DNA of 39,269 nucleotides from DAINRZ01 sp964634885 (GTDB lineage: Bacteria; Bacteroidota; Ignavibacteria; Kapaibacteriales; UBA2268). The notes below the pieces were generated by a model. That model was not told the DNA's origin. It made no database searches and saw only the letters and a list, made by a program, of their open reading frames with translations. The DNA lies in contig CAZWLN010000043.1 of assembly GCA_964634885.1 (NCBI GenBank), positions 1 through 39,269 of the forward strand, in the 5' to 3' direction. The translations under genes and the position numbers were made by a program. Shown piece after piece: positions 7,269 to 16,600 of the stretch; position 1 is the stretch's first letter; every line of letters starts with the position of its first letter.

Positions 7269-8455
7269 AACGGAATATCAAATATCTGATAATGGCAGCG
7301 GTTTTCATCCTGAGCATTTTCATCATCCAGGAACTTGCCCCGAACAAATACGACTGGACACCGACCTTCGACCCTGCCGACAAAGGCCCTTACGGACTGT
7401 ACGTCCTGAGAAACACAATTGAAAAAGTTGTACCCGGCCTTAAGGTAGTGCAGACAGATTCGTCGCTGTACGAGGTTCTGGCGGATAGCAACCTGACAGG
7501 TACGTACTTCTATGCAGGAGATTATTATACTATCGACGAACCGTCTGTTGACAAGCTGCTTGGTTGGGTCGCAAAAGGCAATACTGCCTATATTGCTGCT
7601 CCGATTACACTGGACTATCTTGCCGACAGCCTGAAATATGAAAAAGATGAAGAAATAAATTATAATATTTTGAAGGATTCTGTTAAGAACACCATCAGGT
7701 TTGTGAACCCGTCGCTTTATCATAAAAATGAATATACCGTCAAAGGCACTCAAATGATGTCCTTTTTCAGTAAATATGACACATCCAATACGAGAATTAT
7801 CTGTGTGGCCGACGGTGAAAAGCCGGATTTCATTGTCATAAGTGTCGGAAAAGGGAAGATTTACCTGTGTCTCCTTAACTACTGCTTTACCAACTATTAT
7901 TACCTACAGGAGGAATACACTCCGATTGTTGACAGGCTTCTTTCGTATATACCCGAAGGTACGTTGATATGGGATAATTCGGACAATGCATACAAAAGAG
8001 AAAGCCAGTCCTCGCTGAGGTACATCCTGTCCCAGAGATCCCTGTACTGGGTATATGTACTAGTAATAGCAGGTATTGCCCTTTTCATCCTGTTCTCTGC
8101 CAAGAGGCGCCAGAGGCCCATTCCTGTAATTGAAAAACCAAGGAACACCACTCTGGAATTCGTCAGGACACTGTCTGAGCTCTATTATTACAGGCCCAGC
8201 CACAAGAATATGGCTGAAAAGAAGATACTGTACTTTATGGAGTATCTGCGCCGCCATTATAATTTCAACACAGGGAACATCGACGCAGGTTTCATCAGTA
8301 AACTCTCCGGCCTGACGCAGATGGGCGAAACAAAGCTGACGGCAACTTTCGGCTTCATCGCTGTCATAGGAGAGATGGAATCTATTACAAAAAAACAGTT
8401 GATTGATTTGAATAACCAGGTAGATACAATATATAAAAGGATTAAAAATGTCTGA
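7265..8455 (+). CDS. DUF4350 domain membrane protein of MoxR operon
   Basis: The 396-residue protein has an N-terminal signal anchor (about 7-25), a periplasmic region with the DUF4350 start (YDWTPTFDPADKGPYG, with the conserved Gly-Pro-Tyr-Gly), a second helix at about 258-278, and a cytoplasmic helical tail of about 115 residues. The N-terminal half resembles a GATase-like fold in which a sequence such as DKLLGWVAKGNTAYIAA marks a strand and helix pair. Such proteins occur next to MoxR genes, for example Rv3691 in Mycobacterium tuberculosis. It overlaps DUF4129 by 4 bases and moxR by 8 bases, pointing to a tightly co-translated unit. Biochemical role unknown. Confidence 0.85.
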   Translation: MKRNIKYLIMAAVFILSIFIIQELAPNKYDWTPTFDPADKGPYGLYVLRNTIEKVVPGLKVVQTDSSLYEVLADSNLTGTYFYAGDYYTIDEPSVDKLLGWVAKGNTAYIAAPITLDYLADSLKYEKDEEINYNILKDSVKNTIRFVNPSLYHKNEYTVKGTQMMSFFSKYDTSNTRIICVADGEKPDFIVISVGKGKIYLCLLNYCFTNYYYLQEEYTPIVDRLLSYIPEGTLIWDNSDNAYKRESQSSLRYILSQRSLYWVYVLVIAGIALFILFSAKRRQRPIPVIEKPRNTTLEFVRTLSELYYYRPSHKNMAEKKILYFMEYLRRHYNFNTGNIDAGFISKLSGLTQMGETKLTATFGFIAVIGEMESITKKQLIDLNNQVDTIYKRIKNV

Positions 8456-9458
8456 AGAATCGAACATGAATGCAGGGGAGCAACTGTCCTCGATGTTTCC
8501 GGGCAGGATCGACCTGTCGGCCGTAAGGGACAAGGTGGACCTTGTGAAGGGTGAGATAAGCAAAATAATCGTTGGCCAGGAAGAAGTTGCCGAACTGATA
8601 ATTACGGCAATTCTCGCCGACGGCCATATACTGCTCGAAGGTGTGCCGGGCATCGCTAAAACGCTGATAGCAAAAATTGCAGCCCGGACCATCGACGCGG
8701 ACTTCCGCCGCATCCAGTTTACACCTGACCTGATGCCGTCGGACATACTCGGTACGTCCGTTTTCAATCCGAAGATTACCGATTTCGAGTTCCGAAAGGG
8801 GCCCATTTTTTCAAACATTGTCCTGGTGGACGAGGTTAACAGGTCTCCGGCAAAGACACAGGCCGCACTTTTTGAGGTGATGGAAGAGAAGCAGATTACT
8901 ATGGACGGCATAACCTATGCCCTCGGTTACCCGTTCTTAGTTATTGCCACCCAGAACCCCATCGAGCATGAAGGTACTTACAGGCTGCCTGAAGCCCAGA
9001 TCGACAGGTTCCTGTTCAAGATAGACGTGCGCTATCCGGACCTGCAGGAAGAAATCAGTATTCTCGACCTGAAGAACCGCAACGAGAACCACCCCGATCT
9101 TGGTGTCATTAGAAAAGTGATGGACAGTGAAAGCCTCAGGCAGATGAAACATATAGTACACCAGGTTCATGTCGAGCACAAGATACTTGAGTACATAGCA
9201 AGGATAGTAATCGAATCGCGCAACAACGGTTCACTTTACTTAGGCGCTTCACCCAGGGCTTCCGCTGCGCTGCTGGCAAGCGCCAAGGCATACGCTGCCG
9301 TTAAAGGAAGGGATTTCATTACGCCTGAGGATGTAAGTTACCTGGCATACCCGGTACTGCGTCACAGGATCATCCTGACGTCGGAGCGGGAGATGGAAGG
9401 CTCAGGGCCTGACCAGGTAATTACTGAAATACTGCAGAAGATAGAGGTGCCCCGATGA
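8448..9458 (+). CDS. moxR: MoxR family AAA+ ATPase
   Basis: The 336-residue product is a clear MoxR AAA+ ATPase. The Walker A motif GVPGIAKT is at 65-72, with the MoxR-typical Ala before Lys. IQFTPDLMPSDILG is at 89-102, Walker B IVLVDEVNRSPAKTQ at 124-138, and sensor 1 ATQNP at 167-171. The lid domain carries the GASPRAS sequence. MoxR ATPases are thought to act as chaperones with von Willebrand-like partners, maturing or remodelling protein complexes. The partner is probably the DUF58 protein encoded by the next gene, which overlaps this one by 4 bases. This is the only energy-using enzyme of the operon, so it likely drives whatever process the membrane proteins serve. Confidence 0.95.
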   Translation: MSEESNMNAGEQLSSMFPGRIDLSAVRDKVDLVKGEISKIIVGQEEVAELIITAILADGHILLEGVPGIAKTLIAKIAARTIDADFRRIQFTPDLMPSDILGTSVFNPKITDFEFRKGPIFSNIVLVDEVNRSPAKTQAALFEVMEEKQITMDGITYALGYPFLVIATQNPIEHEGTYRLPEAQIDRFLFKIDVRYPDLQEEISILDLKNRNENHPDLGVIRKVMDSESLRQMKHIVHQVHVEHKILEYIARIVIESRNNGSLYLGASPRASAALLASAKAYAAVKGRDFITPEDVSYLAYPVLRHRIILTSEREMEGSGPDQVITEILQKIEVPR

Positions 9459-10789
9459 AGAAGTTCTTCGGGGGAATATACATTGAACCCCGCTTCTATA
9501 TTGCCCTGGCAGTAAATATTGCTATGTTCGTCTTCGGCTATTATTACCAGTTTATGATTAATGCCGGTGTCGTTGTTTTCATAGTAATAACAGCAGTGCT
9601 TTTGAGCGAGCTGGCCATCCTGTTCTTTACAGGGAACGGGGTGCAGGCTGACAGAATTATGGAAGACAAGCTCTCGAACGGAGATCCGAACCCTATTGCA
9701 ATAAAAGTCAGCAGCAAATATGGTGTCGATATATTCGCCGTAATCATCGACGAGCTGCCGGCGCAGTTCCAGGAACGCAATTTCAGCCTGCAAGCCAAGC
9801 TTAAACCGGGTGAGACAAAGACTCTTGCCTATTCCCTGAGGCCGGTCGAGAGAGGAGAATACCGGTTCGGGTTTATCAATGTTTTTGCAAGGACAGCCGT
9901 CGGGTTTGCAAGCAGGCGTTACCGTTTCGGTGAGAGCCGTACAGTTGCTGTGTTCCCCTCTTACATACAGATGAAACAGTATTCCCTTGCAGCAATCACC
10001 AACAGGGTGTCCGATCCGGGCATAAAGCAGACGCGTAAGATCGGCCATACGATGGAGTTCGAGCAGATCAGGCAGTATGTCCGCGGGGACGATTACCGTA
10101 CCGTGAACTGGAAGGCAACGGCACGCCGGAGCCAGATCATGGTAAACGAATACAGGGATGAAATTTCACAGCAGGTGTACAGCGTCATCGACATGGGCAG
10201 GACGATGAAGATGCCCTTCGAAGGCATGACACTGCTCGATTATGCCATTAACTCCGCCTTAGTCATTTCCAATATCGCCGTACAGAAGTATGACAAACCC
10301 GGGTTGATTACCTTTTCCGAGAAGGTTGACACTGTGGTGCCTGCCGACCGCAAGCCGGGACAGATGTACAAGATACTCAACGCGTTGTACAGCCAGCAGA
10401 CACGCTTCCTGGAGCCCAACTGGGAGATGCTGCTTAATACTCTGAGGTGGAACGTAAGGCAGAGAAGCCTCTTACTTCTGTTTACCAATTTCGAGACTCT
10501 CGCCGGAATGAAGCGCTCCATCCAATATATTAAACATATTTCCAAATTCCACCTGCCGGTTGTGATATTCTTCAGGAACACCGAGCTCTATTCGGTAATC
10601 GACCGTGATGCCGGCTCGGTAAAAGGCATTTACTCAAAGATCATCGCAGAGAAAATTGCTTACGAGAAAGTGAATATTGTGAAAGAACTGAACAAGTACG
10701 GTATTATGTCTATCTACACAGCGCCGGAGAACCTTACCGTCAACACTATCAACAAGTACCTCGAGATCAAGTCCCGCCGGCTGTTGTAA
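9455..10789 (+). CDS. DUF58 domain protein, von Willebrand-like partner of MoxR
   Basis: The 444-residue protein has two N-terminal membrane helices (about 14-58), a beta-rich periplasmic or juxtamembrane region, and the DUF58 signature FEQIRQYVRGDDYRTVNWK at 202-220 followed by ATARRSQIMVNEY. A vWA-like fold follows. At the expected metal site (MIDAS, canonical D-x-S-x-S) the sequence is D246-M-G248-R-T250, so the Ser residues are replaced by Gly and Thr and metal binding may be weakened. DUF58 proteins are the standard genetic partners of MoxR. This is the last gene of the operon; repeats begin shortly after the stop. Confidence 0.92.
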   Translation: MKKFFGGIYIEPRFYIALAVNIAMFVFGYYYQFMINAGVVVFIVITAVLLSELAILFFTGNGVQADRIMEDKLSNGDPNPIAIKVSSKYGVDIFAVIIDELPAQFQERNFSLQAKLKPGETKTLAYSLRPVERGEYRFGFINVFARTAVGFASRRYRFGESRTVAVFPSYIQMKQYSLAAITNRVSDPGIKQTRKIGHTMEFEQIRQYVRGDDYRTVNWKATARRSQIMVNEYRDEISQQVYSVIDMGRTMKMPFEGMTLLDYAINSALVISNIAVQKYDKPGLITFSEKVDTVVPADRKPGQMYKILNALYSQQTRFLEPNWEMLLNTLRWNVRQRSLLLLFTNFETLAGMKRSIQYIKHISKFHLPVVIFFRNTELYSVIDRDAGSVKGIYSKIIAEKIAYEKVNIVKELNKYGIMSIYTAPENLTVNTINKYLEIKSRRLL

Positions 10790-10850
10790 AGGGGGAGAAA
10801 TTTCGGCGGAGGCAATGCTGAATTAAGAATTCTGAATTATAAATTCTGAA

Positions 10851-10895
10851 TTATAAATTATAAATTATAAATTATAAATTATAAATTATAAATTA
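10851..10895. repeat. Heptamer ttataaa tandem repeat, 6.4 copies
   Basis: Six perfect copies of ttataaa plus tta run from 10851 to 10895. Two imperfect copies interrupted by ttctgaa lie just upstream (about 10825-10850). Arrays of short AT-rich units with period 7 are common between genes in this part of the Bacteroidota; that statement is from general familiarity. Confidence 0.9.
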
Positions 10896-10904
10896 AGAAT
10901 ACTG

Positions 10905-11098
10905 AAAGCTGAGCCGTAGCGGCATTTTCCCCCACCTTGGATAAGGCGGGGGCAGGGGGCGGTTCGATTTTCAGTTTGTCAAGTTCATCAAGTTCGTAAA
11001 GTAAGAAAAAGCTGAACCGTAGCGGCATTTTCCCCCACCTTGGATAAGGCGGGGGCAGGGGGCGGTTCGATTTTCAGTTTGTCAAGTTCATCAAGTTC
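10905..11098. repeat. Two 91-bp direct repeats with GC hairpins
   Basis: Copy 1 (10905-10995) and copy 2 (11008-11098) match at all but one base (gagccg versus gaaccg). Each contains a hairpin of CCCCCACCTT and AAGGCGGGGG (10929-10952 and 11032-11055) with one mismatch and a ggat loop. Each ends in a tcaagttca repeat that expands after copy 2. The near identity implies recent duplication or an active dispersed repeat. The hairpins could also help end transcription of the MoxR operon, although no T-tract follows. Confidence 0.88.
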
Positions 11099-11232
11099 AT
11101 CAAGTTTATCAAGTTCGTAAAGTTTATAAAGGGTTCTTCATCAATTATAGTGGGTAAAATATTGTAAATATTACAAAATTTCTGAGATATTCTGGAAATG
11201 ACTTATTAAATATATAGATATAGCAGGTATTT

Positions 11233-11329
11233 ACACACCCCCCAACCCCCTCTTGGTAGAGGGGGAGCGTAACAACAGGTCTTAACCACTCTAATAAGAT
11301 GGGTGGCTGCGGCAGCAGCCGGGGTGTGT
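11233..11329. repeat. 97-bp element with 9-bp terminal inverted repeats (MITE/REP-like)
   Basis: The ends are perfect inverted repeats, ACACACCCC (11233-11241) and GGGGTGTGT (11321-11329). Inside are two further hairpins, CCCCCTCT-tggt-AGAGGGGG (11246-11265) and GGCTGC-ggca-GCAGCC (11305-11320). There is no coding capacity. The nested inverted repeats suggest a small non-autonomous mobile or REP-type element. I do not see a clear target-site duplication, so mobility is inferred. Confidence 0.6.
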
Positions 11330-11577
11330 CCATGAGATTTGAAAAATATATATTTGATTTTCTTCATTATTTGCCCGCTACAAATAGCGAAGAACTACGA
11401 ATAATTACTGAAAAGCTGAAATATTTCTTCAAATTTCAGTCTGATTTCTTCAAATTCTTTGACATATATAAAAAAATCATAATATTTTTTATTTCTGTGA
11501 ATCATTTTCTATTACTTTAGTGTCATTTGGGGTGAAAAGAAATGTAGAAGTTTGTTCAATTTTAAACTGGAAGTAAT

Positions 11578-13443
11578 ATGAAGAAATTCATTACTCGTTT
11601 TTTAAATTTCTCCCTGCTTTTAGCCTTTTTACTGGCGCCGTCAGTACCATCGCAGGCACAGCAGAAAGGGCAGTTCAGCCTCCAACTCGACCACGAAGGC
11701 GGTAAACGCGATGTGGCTTTCATTGTACCTACGAGTTACACCGAAGCGAAGAAATGGGCGGTTGTTGTCGGCATGCACCCCTATGCAACCGAAGAATATG
11801 CAATGCGCGATATGCTCAAAGGCGCTGCTACACAACTGAACTTCATACTTGCCTGCCCCGACGACCAACCGAACTATGACGGCAGGATAATCGGCACCAT
11901 AATTACCTACCTGAAAGCGAATTATAAAATCGATGAATCCAATATAGTCGTAACCGGCTATTCTGCCGGCGGCAACGGCACTTTCGGCTATGGCCTGGCC
12001 AATTTTGAGAAATTCAAAGGCCTCATCGGCATTGCCACCTGTCCCAATAGTTCACCTGCAAGCGTACAGGCTGCCCTTAAGGTCCTGCCCATCGGCTTCG
12101 TTGTCGGTACCGCCGACAGTTACTACAGCGAGATACAGGGCTGGGTCGAGGAAGCACAGGAATACAACGCTGTAACGAAGGTCATTGCAAAAAACGGAGT
12201 GGGACACACCGGAGAGTATTTCTGGGGTGCAGATTTCACTACAGACTGGGTTTCGCTTTACAATTTCGTACAGACAACGGAGATGCCTCCAGCGGAGATC
12301 AGTCTGGTCTATCCTGAGAGCGAGGCTACGGAAATCTCTGTTCCTGTAAAATTTACCTGGAACAAAGTAAGTAAAGCCAAGAGCTACGAGTTCCAGCTTT
12401 CCGAGAAGGAGGACTTCTCGACGACCAAAGAAACGAAAACAGTAACCGACACATTCTATTCTGCAAAAACACTGTCGAACAACACAACCTATTACTGGCG
12501 TGTCAGGGGAAAGAATACCGGAGGCAACGGCCCCTGGTCGTGGGCGAGGTCGTTTGAAACAAAGAAAACCATTCCTCTGGATGCGCCTGTCGTCGTTACT
12601 CCTGAAAACGGAGCACAGGATCTGGACGTTCCGGTTAAGTTCGAGTGGAATGTTGTTGACCTGGCAACAAAGTATAAGCTGCAGGTATTTGAACAGGGCA
12701 TTTCTTCCCCGGTCGTTAACCAGGATATCGCTGCTCCCGAGGGAGACAAGGCCGAGTTCTCTGCTGCGACATTAAAGAAAGGCAAGAATTTTACATGGAA
12801 ACTGAGGGGTGCCAGCGCCGACGGTGACGGCCCCTGGACTGAAGTTTACACCTTCTCGACAAAGCCGGATTTGCCGTCTGATAAGCCCAAAGCACAATAC
12901 CCACCTGAAAATGCAGCAAATATGGCCCTAAGCATAGATTTCGAATGGTCGCTTGTTTCCGGAGCAACGTCTTACAACTTCTCGGCAAGAGAAGACGGCA
13001 GCAGCGAAGCAGCCATTACCGAGAACGGCATTCCTGCGACACAGGGTAAGATAGTGCATACCGTCAGCGGTTTCAAGTCCTTAACAAAGTATTACTGGAA
13101 AACAAACGGCAGCAATAATGCCGGTGACGGCCCCTGGTCAGATGAGGCCTCTTTCACGACAGGCAATTACACTTCGGTCGATGACGGCGTTAACTCTGTC
13201 GGCGCCATTACCGTCACACCGAACCCTGCTGTCGATTACTTCGTTTTGACCTGCGGTTCCGGTTTGCTTTCCCCCGCAGGCGTTGCTGTGTTCAACTTCA
13301 CAGGTGAAAAAGTACCTGTTACCTTTAGTGACGGCGACGGTAAAAGTTTAATTGCCCGTACAGGCGGCCTTCCTACCGGAATGTACCTCGTCAGGGTTAC
13401 TACCGGAAAAGACTATAGCTATTTTAAATTGATTGTTCAATAA
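11578..13443 (+). CDS. Secreted esterase with three FN3-like domains and T9SS sorting tail
   Basis: The 621-residue protein has a signal peptide (1-28), an alpha/beta-hydrolase of the feruloyl-esterase/polyhydroxybutyrate-depolymerase type (about 35-235), three FN3-like repeats each with a YYWR-or-FTWK-RG-N-GDGPW pattern, and a C-terminal T9SS sorting domain (ITVTPNPAVDYFVL ... GMYLVRVTTG). The nucleophile elbow GYSAG is at 127-131 (Ser129). Asp180 in GTADSYY and His210 in GVGHTGEYF fit the rest of the triad. It is therefore probably exported and attached at the cell surface to hydrolyse an ester in a polymer such as xylan; the substrate is not visible from sequence. It stands alone, convergent with the next gene. 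Confidence 0.85.
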   Translation: MKKFITRFLNFSLLLAFLLAPSVPSQAQQKGQFSLQLDHEGGKRDVAFIVPTSYTEAKKWAVVVGMHPYATEEYAMRDMLKGAATQLNFILACPDDQPNYDGRIIGTIITYLKANYKIDESNIVVTGYSAGGNGTFGYGLANFEKFKGLIGIATCPNSSPASVQAALKVLPIGFVVGTADSYYSEIQGWVEEAQEYNAVTKVIAKNGVGHTGEYFWGADFTTDWVSLYNFVQTTEMPPAEISLVYPESEATEISVPVKFTWNKVSKAKSYEFQLSEKEDFSTTKETKTVTDTFYSAKTLSNNTTYYWRVRGKNTGGNGPWSWARSFETKKTIPLDAPVVVTPENGAQDLDVPVKFEWNVVDLATKYKLQVFEQGISSPVVNQDIAAPEGDKAEFSAATLKKGKNFTWKLRGASADGDGPWTEVYTFSTKPDLPSDKPKAQYPPENAANMALSIDFEWSLVSGATSYNFSAREDGSSEAAITENGIPATQGKIVHTVSGFKSLTKYYWKTNGSNNAGDGPWSDEASFTTGNYTSVDDGVNSVGAITVTPNPAVDYFVLTCGSGLLSPAGVAVFNFTGEKVPVTFSDGDGKSLIARTGGLPTGMYLVRVTTGKDYSYFKLIVQ

Positions 13444-13464
13444 ATATCTATTCACAAAATATTC

Positions 13465-13481
13465 CCCGGGTTACACCCGGG
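13465..13481 (+). terminator. Short GC hairpin after esterase gene, weak terminator
   Basis: CCCGGGT (13465-13471) pairs with ACCCGGG (13475-13481) across a tac loop, 21 bases after the esterase stop. No T-run follows, so if it terminates transcription it would need help. The function is uncertain. Confidence 0.35.
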
Positions 13482-13528
13482 ACATAATGAGCTTGAACGC
13501 TCTGCTGTTACGTATGGGGCGCATAAGT

Positions 13529-13559
13529 GAAGAATTTCTACAGGCGGGACAGATTCTTC
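13529..13559. repeat. Possible relic of a dispersed intergenic repeat
   Basis: GAAGAAT (13529-13535) and ATTCTTC (13553-13559) form an inverted pair around tttctacaggcgggac. The wording resembles the agaatctgtcccgcctgtag-type intergenic repeats that are widespread in environmental bacterial genomes. No second copy lies in this window, so the assignment is by memory of such sequences only. Confidence 0.3.
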
Positions 13560-13628
13560 GGTGCGCCCTTTACCTTTGCATACAAGCGCATTAAAGGCCC
13601 GATAATGTATGAATGCGGATTGGAAATG

Positions 13629-13655
13629 AAAAAGGGGGCAGGATCAGCTGCCCCC
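13629..13655 (-). terminator. Rho-independent terminator of the propeller gene
   Basis: Read on the minus strand, GGGGGCAG and CTGCCCCC (13648-13655 and 13634-13641) form an eight-pair stem with a six-base loop, followed by TTTTT (13633-13629). It lies 43 bp past the stop of the minus-strand gene ending at 13698. Confidence 0.8.
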
Positions 13656-13697
13656 AAAATTTGTCCGGTTGTTGACTACTCTTGATGAGACGGTTTA

Positions 13698-16600
13698 TCA
13701 GTCAACTTTAATTAACTTGCTTCGCCATGTGGTTCCGCCTGCCTTGACATTGATGAAATAGATGCCCGAAGGATTGCTGCTAAGGTCGAATGACTTCGAG
13801 AAATAACCGGTTGCCAGGGTTGAGTAAGTATGAATGACGCTGCCCATTATGTCTGTAATTGTTATTTCTAACGGACTGGTTTCGCTGATGGACGTCTCGA
13901 AGATGAAGGAGCCGTTTGTCGGGTTAGGTTTGATGCTGATATATTTCAAACCGTTGGGAACATCCTCTACGCCGATTATTCCGTCATAATAATATATGTC
14001 CGACATCGACGAACAGCCTTCGCTGTTGGTGATACGAACCTGGTAATTGCCTTTGGTAGCTGGCTTGTATGTCTTAAGTATTGCTCCGTTAATGATCTGT
14101 CCTTCCATATACCACTGGTAAGAAACGGCTTCCGTGGAGACCAGGGTATTGTCGGAAAGGGTAATTGCAGGTTTGGCAGGCGCTTCTTTTTCAGTAACTG
14201 TTACGGGGTCGGAAACGGTGCTGCAGCTATCTGAATAGGAGCCGGTAACAGTGTATGTACCTGCTTCTTTTACGTATATTTTCTTACCTGTCATGCCGTT
14301 TGACCATGTATAGGAAGTGAACCCGAAATTGGCATTCAATTCAAGGCTGTCGCCTTCACAGAAAGAGTTCCCTGCCGTTGTGATCTTTATCTCCTTGGCA
14401 GGTATAACATTGACGGTAATGGCGGAGCTGATTGCAAAACAGCCTTTGTCGTCGGTAATCGTCAAGTAATAGGTTCCGGCATCTTTGACAACGATGGATT
14501 TTGTTGTTTGTTGGTTGGACCAGATATATAAATAGTAGTCTGCCGAAGGTGAAAGGATGACGGAGTCTCCTTCGCATATATCTATCGAAGTTATGCCTGT
14601 AGAACCGTTACACAGTAAAGTCGGCGCGGCAAGGTCACAATTGATGATTTTCGTCTGCCACAGCCCCCGGCCGTAGGTAGCTGCCCTTAGATAGCCTATG
14701 TTCTCCTGGATGACCAGGTCGCTGACGACAACGTTCGGCAGATTGTCGTTGAATTTTACCCATTGCCTGCCGGGCGACTCGGAGTAGTAAACTCCGTAAT
14801 CGGTACCGATATAGAGCCTGTCCGGGGAATTTTTCTGGTAAACGACAGTATTTACCGGTACGTTGGGCAGGTTATTTGTAATGTTCGTCAGAGTGACACC
14901 ATTCAGTTCAACAACTTTATTAACGCTGCTATACCCTGACAGGGTTATCCAGACCTTAATCGGGTTTTCAGGGTCAACTTCGATGTCGGTAATGAAATAG
15001 GGGGAAGAATACAATGTGCTCCATGTCTTGCCGGAGTTCTTCGATACCATCAGTACCGAAGCCGAGCCGCTGGCTTTTACTCCGTAAATGTAATTGGTAT
15101 TGGAAGGCGCAATTTTCAGTGCCCTGAATGTCCCGCTGCTTGAGAGGTTGGATACCTGTGTGAAGTTCTGCCCCCGGTTGGTACTTTTAACAATGTCAAC
15201 CAAACCGACGTATATAATGGAAGGATTCACCGGGTCGATCTCAATGGGTGTAACCCAGGCGCCGTAAACCCCAAACTGGGCAAGTGGGTTGAGCATCTGT
15301 GTAAAAGTATTGCCTCCGTCGGTACTCCTGAAGAAATTTCCATAATACGTAGAACAGTACATATATCTGGGGTCGATATAGTCAATGAGCGGCATCATGC
15401 CGTCGCCGCCGTAAACATTGTCCCAGGTGCCGTTCTTGTACCTGTGTGTTCCGTTGTCCTGGGCGCCCAGGAGCATTATATTGTCATTGGTTTTCGAACA
15501 TGCCAGTTTGTAAAAAGCGCTTACCTGCAGGCCGTTGCTTAAGTCCGACCAGGAATTGCCTGAATTGGTTGTCCTGTTGATGCCTCCGTCTGTTGCTGCG
15601 TAAAGATGGCCCGCATTGTTACACTGCAATTCGTGAATGTCCGCGTGTACCCATGGTACACCGTTGACTTCGCCGGTCCATTCGGCTATGGGGTTGAAAG
15701 TCATGCCGCCGTCGGTCGATTTCCAGATGTTGACACCGGCAATGTAAACCATGTCGAAATCCTGCGGAGACACAGCAAGGCCCAGGTCATAGACTCCCTG
15801 TCCTCCTATCACATTGTATTGTACATAGGACCCTAAATAATTGAAACTGCTGCCTGAGCGGCTGTTTACCTTTGACCAGTTTTCCCCGGAGTCGGTTGAT
15901 TTCAGCAGGGAATGGAAACCCTGTCCTCCACCCTCCTCGTACTGGGTACAAATTGCGTATATGCCGTTGCTTTTACTGTCGGCAACACTTAACACAATCC
16001 TGCCTACGTAGGTATCGGTAGTTTTAACGATTTTCATCGTTTTTGTGTCGGCGCTGAATCTACCTATTACACAACTGTTCGGATAGGAAGAGTTTAACGG
16101 GTACATCGAACAGTATATCGTATTCGGGTCGGTTGGTTTCATGACTATCTGCCTGACGGTATGGGCTGTATAGACGGTGCTCCAGGTATCGCCGCCGTCG
16201 GTTGTCATATACATCCCTTTGTTGGTTCCTGCATAAACAATGTTGTCGTCATTCGGATTGACAGCCAGGGAGTATATTACTATCTTCGAAACGGGTGAGT
16301 TCTGCAATCCGGCCATAGACCAGGTAGTGCCGCCGTCAGTGGTCTTGATAATACCGATGCTGTATGAGTCGAATTGTGTGAATCCGCCGGAGCCGTCGCC
16401 GTCGCCGGTGGCAGCATAGACAGTATTCGGGTTCTTTCGTGAGATTTTTATATCGGATATACCGATTGAGATGAACTCAGTAAACGGGAATGTAATCCAG
16501 GACGAACCGCCGTCAGTGGATTTCCAGACACCGCCGAAGGAAGCTCCCGCCCACAGAACGTTGGAGTTGGACGATTCTATCTCTATGCAGTTCATTCTGC

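Larger units (their letters stand above)
10790..11577. other. Repeat-filled non-coding gap
   Basis: This 788-bp stretch has no convincing gene. It holds a heptamer array (10851-10895), two 91-bp direct copies (10905-11098), 9-nt tcaagttca repeats (about 11082-11125) and a 97-bp inverted-repeat element (11233-11329), followed by AT-rich DNA before the esterase gene. Short open frames across it only translate the repeats. The region probably ends the MoxR operon and contains the esterase promoter, but I see no clean consensus for either. Confidence 0.75.

Noticed and set aside
11145..11520. Two short frames in the repeat gap
   Set aside because: They translate the inverted-repeat element and AT-rich flank; no start context, motif or codon pattern supports a gene.
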